Source: Nissolia schottii (taxonomy: Eukaryota > Streptophyta > Magnoliopsida > Fabales > Fabaceae). From it: 64,000 nt of DNA. The notes under the pieces are model-generated. The model saw only the letters and a program-made list of their open reading frames with translations. It did not search any database and had not been told where the DNA came from. This document shows positions 12,341-22,670 of this stretch, piece after piece (the first letter of the stretch is position 1; every line of letters begins with the position of its first letter). The DNA lies in the NCBI GenBank assembly GCA_003254905.1, contig QANU01112481.1, forward strand, positions 390,900 through 454,899, read 5' to 3'. The position numbers were made by a program, and so were the translations under genes.

Positions 12341-13476
12341 GCACATGGCTTGGTTATATAATCAATTAGCAAAGCAGGAGTCTCAGAAAAATATAGTATT
12401 TATATCATAGTAAAGTAAATGTAGAAATGAAATGAATTACCAGAGCATGACTCCAGAAGAAGCAGAGAGCTTAACGAAGTCCCAAAGGCCAGAGAAGGCC
12501 TCAACGGAGAAGCCAGTCCAGGTATGAGGGCAGCCACCCCAAAGAGTATAGCCAAAGAGGCCAAACATCAAGGCGAACCAAGAGAAGTTGACGGTGGCGG
12601 CGGTGCCAATGACGCCGGTCTTCAAGTGGAAAACAAAGAACCAGCTGACGAGCACGTGCACGAGGAGAGCCACAAGGGACACCCACGCAATGACACCGGT
12701 CTTCAGCTGGCTCTGCAGGAACCTCTGAAGAGGGAACTGGAACGCGAAGCAGAAGTGAAGCGGGATCAGCCACAGGGCCACCTCCCCAGATAGCTCCGCC
12801 ACGTCATCGGGCTGCCCCAGAAGCTTCAGCACCGGCGTGGCAAACAGGTAAATAGGCAACAGCAGAATACAGCACACGAACAGAACGATCCACGAGCGCT
12901 GCATGTAAACGCCCAACATGTAGTGCTTCTTCGCCCCATACGCCTGCCCGCATAGAGTCTCTAACGCACTTGCCATGCCCAGCTGAACCATCAAAAATCA
13001 AATAACATAAAATCGCAATTAGAACGCGATTAAAAATTAAGAAGATTCATATGTATGTATGTATGTATGTATGTATGGTAACGGAGGAATAATTAGTACC
13101 AAGAGGCCAAAGTCGAAGCCAACGATAACATTGTTGGCAATGGAGAAAGCGGCGAGCTCAAGGTCGCCGAGGTGGCCTGCGAAGGCTTGCGTGATGACCA
13201 GAATCAAGTAGGAAGATATGCGGCTGAAGATTGCGGGGCCCACTATGTGCCACAGCTTCTTTGATTCGATCCAAACCTTTCGAGATAGATCTTGCTCATC
13301 GTGCTGTTGCTCCCCTGCTTCTGATCTTAAGCCTTGGTTTTCCAACAGCGGAACCTTTGCTTCCCCTAACGCTGAAGCTTCGTCGCTAGGCATAGTTCTG
13401 ATGATGAGTTGAGGACTTTGAAACCAGAGAGGTGCGTGAGTTAGCAAAACGAAAATAAGGAATAAATAAAAAAAAA
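12341..13476 (-). pseudogene. N-flanked exact copy of MATE copy 1 exons 1-2, likely assembly artefact
   Basis: This 1,136-bp block sits between two single Ns (12340 and 13477). As far as I compared it, it repeats 10206-11341 exactly at an offset of 2,135, including intron 1, its ATGT tandem repeat and the 9-A run at the edge. Exon 1 would be 13100-13393 and exon 2 12441-12982. No exons 3-8 follow. Introns do not stay identical in an old duplication, and the block interrupts a repeat whose halves lie either side of the Ns. A misplaced contig is therefore more likely than a real partial gene. Confidence 0.85.
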
Positions 13477-13477
13477 N

Positions 13478-13698
13478 TAATTTAATCATTTTTAATAATT
13501 TTTACAACTAAATTCATTGATTTTTGTTATTATTTCATGATCTAATATGACATATTGATGAATTATATGATCTAATATGATAAATTAATACTTTTTAATA
13601 CAATATTTGTAGAGAAGTGCATCGTAAGCTCAAATGGTCCGTAAATTTCTAAATCTCTTATAGGTTGACTATTTCAATGATTTGACTGAGAAACCACC
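13478..13698. repeat. Partial second copy of the 31.5-kb Mutator-like repeat
   Basis: The sequence around TCTAATATGACATATTGAT and CTCAAATGGTC is closely similar to 31530-31745. It ends in GAGAAACCACC, as does the complete element at 31478-31856. The left part appears cut by the N-flanked block: about 30 bases before 12340 (ATTTTTGTTACTTTTA) resemble the expected left continuation. Confidence 0.6.
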
Positions 13699-13898
13699 TA
13701 CGGTAACACAGGGTTACCTATAAAAATGGCCAAGAGAACAATTTTTTCTTGTCCAATATTTTGTCTAATTATTTCAAGAATGAATGCATCATAGTTCTAT
13801 AAATTTGGCCAATACCATTGAAGCATTGAGGCTAGGAAGAGAGCAGTCCGCGAAGGAAGTGATCGTCGAAACATTCATTCTTCTGTCTCAAGGAAGCA

Positions 13899-16800
13899 TT
13901 AGTTCAATTCTTTTATTGGATCTTCCCACTTTCTTAAATGCAATTTGGCTTTCTCTGCCTACAATTGTCAACCAACAAAACAGATCAAATAGGATTACAT
14001 TATCCAAAGTCAGAACCAAAAAGCCAAAAAGAAAAAATGACATTTGATGAATAGTTAGCCGGTTGGTTACCTCTGTATCCCAGTCGCACCGAGCGGTTAT
14101 CAATCCCAATACTAATGTCTGAGTTGCGGTTCCGCCAAAAATCATCCCCGCCCAAATTCCCTGATTATTCAATTTTCATCAGCAAAGTTATAATGCGACA
14201 ACTATATCTTAATGCATAAAATTTTAAAAAAAAAACATTCTAGGCAAATTGCTGCATAGATTTGGAGATACATGCCAAAATAAAGAAAGAAAACATACCA
14301 TAACTCCTTGATTGAATACCCAACCCATCAAGAAACCAAGTGGCACCCCAATAACATAGTAGCAACCCAAATTTATGTATGCTACATATGATTGCCACCC
14401 GGATCCCACAGCCACACCAGAAAGAATTGGTTGAACACTATTGAGTAGAATGGCGAACGCTAACAAAACCGAAAGTTTGTTTACTTCATTAAGGACAGGT
14501 TTGCTAGTAGAAAATATGTAGCCGAATTTGTCGTGAAATATCAAAATCAACACCCAGAATAGGAGTCCTATTATGGTGGATGTTATGACAGAGACTACAG
14601 TAGCAAACTTGGCTCCTCTACCATTCCCAGCTCCAAGCTCGTTCGCGACCCTCACTCTGCAGATTGCGTGGTGACTTACAATGTTACTATTTGTATGTCA
14701 GCATTTAATTATTTTTTTATGCAACTATTAGAAACGTGAAAAATGATTGAAAAAGGTTTGGGTTTCTTTTTTTTTCCGATGAGTAGAGAATCTCTATAAT
14801 TGATGGTTTTTGCTCATTTTAACTTTTGAATAATAAAATCGATCCGAAGATTTAAAAAGAAATGATTGAAAAAGGTTGCAATAGGAGAAGCAGAACAATA
14901 GAAGTACCTATTACCGAATGAAATAATAATGAATTAAGTTATCTATCAAAATATTAAAAGCAAGGGTGTGCTTCCATGTAACAGCACTAATTTGTTGACC
15001 AAACATTTGTTTCCTAGTCTTTTCATTATGAAAATCTTAGATTCATAGAACATGTGCTGCACCGGCAAATGAATTGTCACATCCTCCGTATGGAGCAATC
15101 AAGACAGAGTATACAGAGGCTGTCCCTGTCTCCACTAGAACCGTGTCAAATAATTTTTTATAATTCGTTATAGAAGAGTTAAAAACTTGGGAACATATTT
15201 GAATAAGGTGGTTTCTCATGTGTACACAATCTTGGTTTGACCAGGTATTTTACAAAGTCCAAATGTTTTCTATAACTACAATGTAGAATTTTTTTATTAG
15301 TTAATTAATTGTGTTGTTTTCGTGGTGAATGTGTTTGCTTAAATATTTATTTATGTTATTTTCTTAGTGAGTGTTTGTATTTTGCATAAAAAAACAGCAT
15401 TGAAGACGTGTGTTTATTTATATATGTGTATCTCTTACTAATGTCCAAAAGTCTCAATCATCACCGCAATTCAGGGTAGTCCACATATACATACACACAC
15501 AAACATATATATATATATATATATATATATTGTTTTTTTTTCTGTTGTTATTGTTATGTCATGTTGACACGAGGTTTGGTTTCATCATGTTTTAATGGTT
15601 TGGTCTTAAGAATATTACTAGCCGAACAATTTTTAGATAATATGTAAATAATTTTTTTTACAGAAACATAAATTTTATTACAAAAAGAGAAAATATAAAC
15701 ATGATAAAATTCATAATTTTATGATAATTGTTGTATGTGTAACCATTTTTTTTTTTCTTCTGAGCTCACTGCCATCCATGTTAGGATCTGGCATCCCTTT
15801 TTGACTTTTATAGAAAACTCGAAAAACAGCAAGAGTAGGCCCACATCAACAAAAGATGGAAACACAAGGTTAAAAGACAAGAAACACAAGGTTAAAAGAC
15901 AAGAATAATTCACGAGAAATATTACCCGGCACCAGCAAAGAATGCCAGAGGAATCATCATCTCGAAACCACTTATGGTCATACTGCAAGGGAAAAAAAAC
16001 AAGACAAGACAAAATTATGAATTGCAACGAGGAGAGAGCAAAATCTAGAAGATGGAATCTTTGGTAGCTCTTCAAACATGGAAAATGCTCCTTTAGTCTT
16101 TGAAATTGTAATCGTGAGTTATTTTGGTCTTTTAAATTTTAAATATGAATTTTTGATCTTAGAAATTGTACTGCAGTCAAATTAATTCCTCAATTTATTA
16201 TCAATATTGTCATATTTTTACTAATTTTTTGAATTAAATGAAAATGTGATAACAATGTGCGGTAACATTAAAGGCTAAAAAAACAATTATGATGACACTT
16301 GAAACTATAAATCTTAGTTGCTATTATAATTCCAAGTGTAGTTACAACTCATTTGTTATCTCAATTGGAACTAATTTGACCTATAACTTATAATTTATAT
16401 TTAAAAGTCAAAATTTAAATTTCAAAAATCAAAGTGACTCGAGTTTACACTTTTCGGACCAAAATGAGCACTACCTCCTAAGAGTATCATGCACCTCATT
16501 TTAAAAAAAATACAATTTATCATTGTATCAACTTAAAAAGTATCAAATAATAATAAGAATGTTCATAATGAAATCTTAATTTATATTTAACTATATAATT
16601 TTGTCACTTCAATTTTTTCTTCTAAAAATCGAATCCTCAAATTTAAAAAATAAAAAATAAAAGAATTCTAAATGACCATATAATTTTAATATTTGACTGT
16701 TATAAGTAAGAATGGGAGAAACTATCTAACTAAATATAAATTAAAATTTTATTATAAATATTTTTATAATTATACGATCATTTTTAGGTTGATATAATTT

Positions 16801-18585
16801 TTTTTTAAGGGCAGAGGACATGGTGCACATGCTGGAGATACAATCCACCAATACAAAAAAATGTAAATGGGCATGTATGCATGATTGAGTACCATATGGA
16901 TAATGCATCCACTGCAATCTCTGCCTCGGGTAGATTTGCGGTCATCAATATAATAATTCTATAATACCAACTCTCCAAGCTGTAAATGCAAATAAACGAA
17001 AAATTAAAAAAAAAAATCCATGAAGATGTTGCTGATAATTAAAGACAACATATACATAACATTTATAAGGAAGAGGGAAAATATGGCACACATACATACC
17101 TAACACTTGTTATAGAGAGTAATATTATTTTCATTTTTGTTATTTTAACATATAAAAATATAAAATAGGTTTACACTTTGTCACTTCTCTCACAACACAT
17201 CATGAGAGAAAATGGATCCTATAATATGATATGAAAAGAATGACAATGTATAAACATATTTTTGTACGTTGAATGAAGATTTTTCTACTTCTGTTATTTA
17301 TACCTAGAGATACTGATATGAGACACTTTTCATGTATAAATTATGTGAGCTAGAACGTTAATTACCCAGATGGTGAATATATCTCAAAAATAAGAAAGAG
17401 AAGCAAATGTTAATATTTATATATAAATTTCACATTTTTGTCTACACCATGGTTGTTATCATGATATGAATCTCAGGTAAATAACAATTTGCATGTGTTA
17501 AGAGAGAGAAAGAGGGGTACCAGAGCATGATTCCAGAAGAAGTAGAGAGCTTAACAAAGTCCCAAAGGTGAGAGAAAGCTTCAAGAGAGAAACCAGTCCA
17601 AGTGAGAGGGCAGCCACCGGAGAGAGCATAGGCAAGGAGGCCCAGAGTGAGGGCGAGCCAAGAGAAGTTGGTGGTGGCAGTGACGCCGATAACCCCAAAC
17701 TCCATCTCAGAAACAAAGAACCAAGTGACAAGCAGGTGCACCACGAGGGCCATGAGGGACACCCACGCAATGACCCCGGTCTTCAGCTGGCTCTGCAGGA
17801 ACGTCTGCAGAGGGAACTGAAACGCGAAGCAGAAGTGAAGCGGTAGCAGCCACAGGGCCACTTCTCCGGACAGCTCCGCCACGTCATCAGGCTGCCCCAG
17901 AAGCTTCAGCACCGGCGTGGCAAACAGGTAAATAGGCAATAGCAGAATGCAGCACACCAACAGAACGATCCATGAGCGCTGCATGTAGACCCCTAACATG
18001 GAGTACTTCTTCGCCCCATAGGCTTGCCCGCATAGAGTCTCTAACGCGCTTGCCATGCCCAACTGAAATATATATATATCAACCACATTAATTCCATCTA
18101 GGGTTTGTTTAGTGCTACTCTAATATATATGTTATTTGAATTAACCAGGTGTAATACTTGCTCACCACATTATCACTTATTCATTCATTTTCACATGATT
18201 ATCTCCCCATAAACATTATTCTAAATAACAATTTTTTTTTTTAGAAAAAAAAAAAAGGGAATTATAGTGTAATAGTATTTATTTATTATACCAAGAGGCC
18301 AAAGTCGAAGCCAACGATAACGTTGGTGGCAATGGAGAAAGCAGCGAGTTCAAGGTCGCCGAGGTGGCCAGCGAAGGCTTGTGTGATGACAAACATAGAG
18401 AAGGAAGTAATGCGGCTGAAAATTGCGGGGCCCACTATGTGCCATAGCTTCCTTGATTCAATCCAAACCTTTCGAAACAGATCTTCTTGATCATGCTCTC
18501 CTCCTCCATCCCTTAATAAAGGTTCAACATTCTCCAACATTTGAACCTTTGCTTCCCCTAACGGTGAAGTCTCGTTGCTAGGCAT
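13899..18585 (-). CDS. MATE efflux transporter, DETOXIFICATION 27-like, copy 2
   Basis: Tandem paralogue of the MATE gene at 4944-11258, with the same predicted role as a membrane cation-coupled exporter. Exons: 18292-18585, 17521-18062, 16893-16979, 15926-15982, 14299-14656, 14071-14160, 13899-13958. All joins are in phase with GT-AG ends. The total is again 1,488 nt (495 aa), and each exon has the same length as in copy 1, except that exons 5 and 6 of copy 1 (239 + 119) are one 358-nt exon here. The start MPSNETSP is followed by [18 protein letters not shown] and [12 protein letters not shown]. It ends [19 protein letters not shown]. Introns 2-4 are 541, 910 and 1,269 bp. The intact frame suggests a functional gene. 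Confidence 0.93.
15503..15530. repeat. (AT)n microsatellite in intron 4
   Basis: A run of AT dinucleotides in intron 4 of MATE copy 2. Confidence 0.9.
15868..15905. repeat. Short tandem duplication beside exon 4 of MATE copy 2
   Basis: GAAACACAAGGTTAAAAGACA-like units occur twice in a row within intron 4, just downstream of exon 4. Confidence 0.8.
16080..16480. repeat. Long inverted repeat in intron 3 of MATE copy 2
   Basis: The left arm (GGAAAATGCTCCTTTAGTC, then TTTTGGTCTTTTAAATTT) and the reverse complement of the right arm (GGTAGTGCTCATTTTGGTCC) are imperfect inverted copies reaching about 100 bp inward. This fits a non-autonomous element with long terminal repeats. No target duplication was found, so the ends are approximate. 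Confidence 0.5.
17166..17262. repeat. Small MITE-like hairpin in intron 2 of MATE copy 2
   Basis: GTTTACACTTTGTCACTTCT at the left end is mirrored by the reverse complement of AGAATGACAATGTATAAAC at the right. A related left motif (TTTGTCACTTCTCTCATAA) occurs near 32.24 kb, suggesting a dispersed family. Confidence 0.5.
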
Positions 18586-18680
18586 GGTTCTTAATAAGTC
18601 TCCCTAGCCTTTGAAACCCAAAATTGATGAATAAAACGAAACAAGATCAGGGACGAGACAAGTTCACAAATCGCACGCTA

Positions 18681-18690
18681 GCTTTATATA
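18681..18690 (-). promoter_or_regulatory. Putative TATA box of MATE copy 2
   Basis: Minus-strand TATATAAAGC lies about 100 bases before the start codon. Confidence 0.5.
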
Positions 18691-18699
18691 ATAGGATAC

Positions 18700-19562
18700 C
18701 TTTGAATTTAATTATGAGCTATAGTGGAGAAAGCGCCTTAAAAACAATTAAACAACTTTTTTAGCCTTTTAGGAAAAAAAATAATAAAATCGAAACATAT
18801 ATGCACTTGATCTGTTCCGGGCTCAACACCATATGTGGTATATGCTAAGCCTATATAGTATTTTTATTTTTATGCCTTTTTAGAGATGAGATACATGCAT
18901 GGTTTCAGGTTATTTAGAAACATGATCATATATGGTCCTTCCCAAGTGGGGTCACGGCTGAGACTGAGACGGCCTCTCTTTTTTGTGTCCATAGATATAG
19001 CATAGGGTCACTGCTTACCTCATCTTATTTTCGTATCAAGTATTTCATGAGGTTTCTCCTGTATCCTTCGCTGTATCTATCTCTTGTATTTGTATATAAA
19101 ATAAGTGAAGCATGGTTATGTGTTGGTTCATTTCTAGAAGAGAAAAAAAAGGTAAGGGTGAACACCACTTAATTAGGTGTCTACTGGTGTTCATTACTAT
19201 ATCCACACTACTACTATATACATACAAATATTATTTTCTTTGTTTTTCCCATATTCACAGTCCTTGTCTTATATAACAAACTTATTACTTAAAATACTAG
19301 ATATAATTAAAATTTTGATTAAAATTCAAACTTACTAAAATATAATTAAATATTAATATTTAAATTGAAATATTATTACCAAAAACACTAATTTATCATC
19401 GAGAAATATATTAATTGATTTAACTACCCAAACAAGAAATAAATTAATCAAAATTTAGTATAAGACTTCTCAAATAAGAAGGAAAAAAAAATCTGTTTTC
19501 TATGAATAATTATTAGAATTAGTAAACTAATTAACTTTTGGAAGATTTACTTCCTATAATTT
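18700..19562. other. Upstream region of MATE copy 2
   Basis: No gene or clear repeat. This is presumably the promoter-distal region of the second MATE gene. Confidence 0.5.
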
Positions 19563-19570
19563 ATTTCAAC

Positions 19571-20149
19571 TAGGGGTGAACATGGGTCGTATCCAACCCG
19601 CCGACCCGCCAAATCCGACCCAATCCGATCCGGGCGGGTCGGGTTTGGCGGGTCGGCATGGGTCAGACCCGAACAACCCGCTTAGGTAGACGGGTCGAGT
19701 CTCGGATTCGAAATCCTAAAACCGACCCGACCCGTGACCCGCATATATATAGCATCTATAACTCATTCTTTCACTTTCACTCTGTCTCTTTCATCTTCTA
19801 ATGACTCTTCGTCCACCATCGACCCATCCCACTCCCCACCCGCGACCCCATTGCTGCCGTGCGCGTCTGCCGTCGCCGGCCCCGTCCCCTCCACCTCCCC
19901 CTCGACCCCGCAGCCTCTTTCCCTAATTTTGCTCTTTGTTGTTTGCTTTGTCTCTGTGTGTGTGTGTGTGCGCGCGCGCACGCGCATGTGTGTGTGTGTG
20001 TGTGCGCGCACGCGCATGTATGTGTGTGTGTGTGCGCGGGCTGCTGTGGTTAAAAAAACAATTTTTTCAAAAAAAAAAAAAAAAAANGACATCGGGTTGG
20101 GTCTGTGACATGGGCGGGTCCTACCCGACCCGACCCATGTGCACCCCTA
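19571..20149. mobile_element. Non-autonomous hAT-type element
   Basis: Terminal inverted repeats are TAGGGGTGAACATGGGTCG at the left and, read in reverse complement, TAGGGGTGCACATGGGTCG at the right (18 of 19). Flanking 8-bp target duplications are ATTTCAAC (19563-19570) and ATTTCAAA (20150-20157), matching at 7 of 8. TIR type and 8-bp duplication fit hAT elements. The interior holds GC-rich subterminal blocks (GGGTCGG / CCGACCC), an alternating TG/CG tract and a poly-A with an N at 20087. It encodes no transposase. Confidence 0.8.
19957..20038. repeat. (TG)n/(CG)n alternating purine-pyrimidine tract
   Basis: Runs of TG interrupted by CGCGCGCACGCGCA occur twice, about 80 bp in all, inside the hAT-type element. 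Alternating purine-pyrimidine DNA of this kind can adopt Z-form. Confidence 0.9.
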
Positions 20150-20157
20150 ATTTCAAA

Positions 20158-21177
20158 GCAACTTAAGTGTTTCAATGAATCTAATTAAAGTTAAGAGCCT
20201 ATAAAGTATATTGCTTAAGTATTTAATTTTGATGATTTATTAGGGTAAAAGACCTTTTACTTGATTTGAGAAAGTGAAAGAATCAAATTGTGCGTGACAA
20301 CTTTTATTTAATTTATTATTAGCTTAAATATGGTTTGGACAGTCTGAAATTTGGTTAGGATTTAATTTTTTTCTTCTTCTAAACATATACAAATTGGGTA
20401 ATTATTCTTGCACATCTAGACATTGCACACTTAGGCTATTTTCCGTTCTCAAGCAGGTAAGAGTTTACTGACTCAACATGATAGATAATAAGACCTAACT
20501 TTGTGGTTGTATAGGACATAACCATATGGTTTACAAAGACACAACTTTTCTGCAAATACAGACACAATCTTACCTAATAAAAAGACCTAACCTTTATGTT
20601 GATTTAGACACAATTAATTTAAATAAACAAACACCATCTTTTATCAAACTCAAACACAACCTTGGATTACACCGTAATGAACCTTAATTATAAGGAGGGT
20701 GTGCAGCTAGTGTACACTGTAGGGGTGTGCAAAAATCGGGACTCATAAAAATTAGGTGAGAGATTTTAATTGTTTTTGTTTATCAAGCAAAATTTTATGA
20801 TTGTGACTTTTCAAAATTTTGTTAACTACTTTTTAGTATAAGATTTCCAAATAAGAAATTTCATATGCATATCTTTTCAAATAGCGGGTGAGAGAGTTAA
20901 CTATTTTTACTTACGTGTCAAGATTTAATTAATCGACACTCGGTACATAACAATCAAATTGTTAATTTTTATTCTTTATTCTTTTATGTTGATATAAAAC
21001 ATAATATTAGTTTAGATTTCATAGTTTAAGTTCAAAATATGATTTTGTATAATAGTTAGTTAGATGGTTTTTAAAATAATTTAAATTTCAAAAGTAATTT
21101 TTATTTACTACAAAAAAATACATTTTAAAATAGTAAAATTTATTTCCATTCAACTTTTATATACATATTTTAAAAGT
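20158..21177. other. Intergenic, possible lone hAT end
   Basis: No gene. At about 20720, TAGGGGTGTGCAAAAATCGG resembles the end of an hAT-type element, but no partner end was found. The rest is AT-rich. Confidence 0.4.
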
Positions 21178-21357
21178 GAGAAATGTTAAGGTCTCATAGC
21201 TTTTTAGCGTAATAATCATTCTAACAACTCTTATGAATGACATTTAGTGATAATATTTTATTTTCTTCCTATTTTATCCATCAAAGTTGTCATGTGTCTT
21301 TATGGGATTGTTAGGAGAATAATTAAGCTAAATAGTTAAGAAGTTCTAAGATTGCTC
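21178..21357. mobile_element. MITE-like element with about 50-bp inverted ends
   Basis: The left end GAGAAATGTTAAGG...TTTTTAGCGTAATAATCATT is an imperfect inverted copy of the right end (reverse complement GAGCAATCTTAGAA...TATTTAGCTTAATTATTCTC). About 180 bp, non-coding. No clear target duplication. Confidence 0.5.
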
Positions 21358-21734
21358 TTTGGAAATTACACTCATATTATCATTCTAATGGTGACAATTT
21401 TCCAAAAAATTTGTAAATAAACTCTCTATATAGTATATACGTATCTTATTATTAATATTATCATTTTATAGGTATGTAGAAAGTGGCCGGTAGGCTTCAT
21501 GAACCTTTTATTCTCTTTTTGGGTCCACATTTTTCACGAATACTCTAGAGGTGTCATCATGAGTTGGGCCTATACGGGGTTGGCTCTCACACATACTTCT
21601 GAAGTGGGTTGGATCGATTAATGACTAGAGACATCCATTTTCTGATGCCTACAGTGTGTTTTTTTTACATTTTTGGGCCTCGATCCGATCATACACAAAA
21701 GGCATATAATATTTAGAAGCCCAATTTTCCCATA

Positions 21735-21850
21735 GTAGTAGCAAAAAAGTGGGCTTACAAGGATATCATCAACAAGGTCTACTCTAAGCTCAAGGGTTGA
21801 AAGACCCATTGCCTGTCATTGGCTAGGAGGGTAATGTGCAATGCCTTCTC
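21735..21850 (+). mobile_element. LINE reverse transcriptase fragment
   Basis: The plus strand reads KDIINKVYSKLKG, a stop, then KTHCLSLARRVM. This matches the conserved plant LINE stretch of the form KLKGWK..LSLAGR that follows the polymerase domain; the LINE at 53062-55766 has the same motif. Only this short region is recognisable. Confidence 0.5.
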
Positions 21851-22284
21851 TGTTGAGCTTTGAGATATTCTGATTGGTTTGGAGTGTGCCTGGATTAAGG
21901 GAAGCAAGAAACTCATTCTGGAGAGCTATTCCTTGGTGCTATTTCATCCCTCTCCACCCTGTGCCATATCAAGAGGCCCAAAAAACAGCTCATTAACAAG
22001 ATTCAAGTCTAGCTCAAGAAGGAAATAGGTGTGTTGATTGGTTTGTTGATAACAACGCGTTATCCTAAATTTTTATTTTTTCCATGACAAGTGAAAGATG
22101 ACGTTTTTGGGTCTTATACAAGCTAAGGGCAATAACCCTAAAATTGAAGGACTATTGAAAATAAGGTCTACGATGCCCTAACATTATTCTGGACTTAGAA
22201 AATTTTAAATGTATTGCCAAAATCAGGAGATGAAAATGATGCACATGACAACTCAGGAGATGAAAATGACCGTTACTTTTGATA

Positions 22285-22670
22285 TGAAGATTCAAGACGT
22301 GACATATGGCATGACAGAACAGAGGTTGATGACAGTTACATTTTCATCCAAACAGTCCAAGGAGTGACACGTGGCACGATGATGCAAAGGCTTATGATGG
22401 TTAATCTCTTGATCCAAGGGTTGACAAGATGATATGTGGCATTAGTGCTCTAAAGCCCGTGACAGTTAACAACAAATCTAAAAACTATTAGGATGACAAG
22501 TGAATCATTGGATTAAAGACACATGGAAAAGTAAAGTTGTGCATTTTGAACGCTTTGCGTCAAAAAGCAAAGTTGGCACTCAAATTCGAATTCAAAAGTT
22601 GTGACGCTGAGGGCGCCAGGAGGCGATTACGTAATCGTCATGTCTCAATTTTCTCTATAAATAGAATCCA
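22285..22670 (+). promoter_or_regulatory. LTR-like promoter relic: three diverged repeats plus TATA box
   Basis: Three diverged units of roughly 60-65 bp lie end to end (about 22285-22465), each with a GTGACA or TTGACA core and a (A/G)TGGCA core, such as GAGTGACACGTGGCACGATG. Downstream is the 12-bp palindrome GATTACGTAATC (22625-22636) and then CTATAAATAG (22655-22664). The layout resembles the U3 enhancer and TATA region of a retroelement LTR. I could not find LTR ends, a primer site or element proteins, so the class is open. Confidence 0.4.

Noticed and set aside
12341..13476. A third functional MATE gene
   Set aside because: Only exons 1-2 are present, identical to copy 1 and bounded by Ns.
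19734..20108. ORF with Cys/Val/Arg repeats
   Set aside because: It comes from the TG/CG microsatellite inside the hAT-type element and includes an N.
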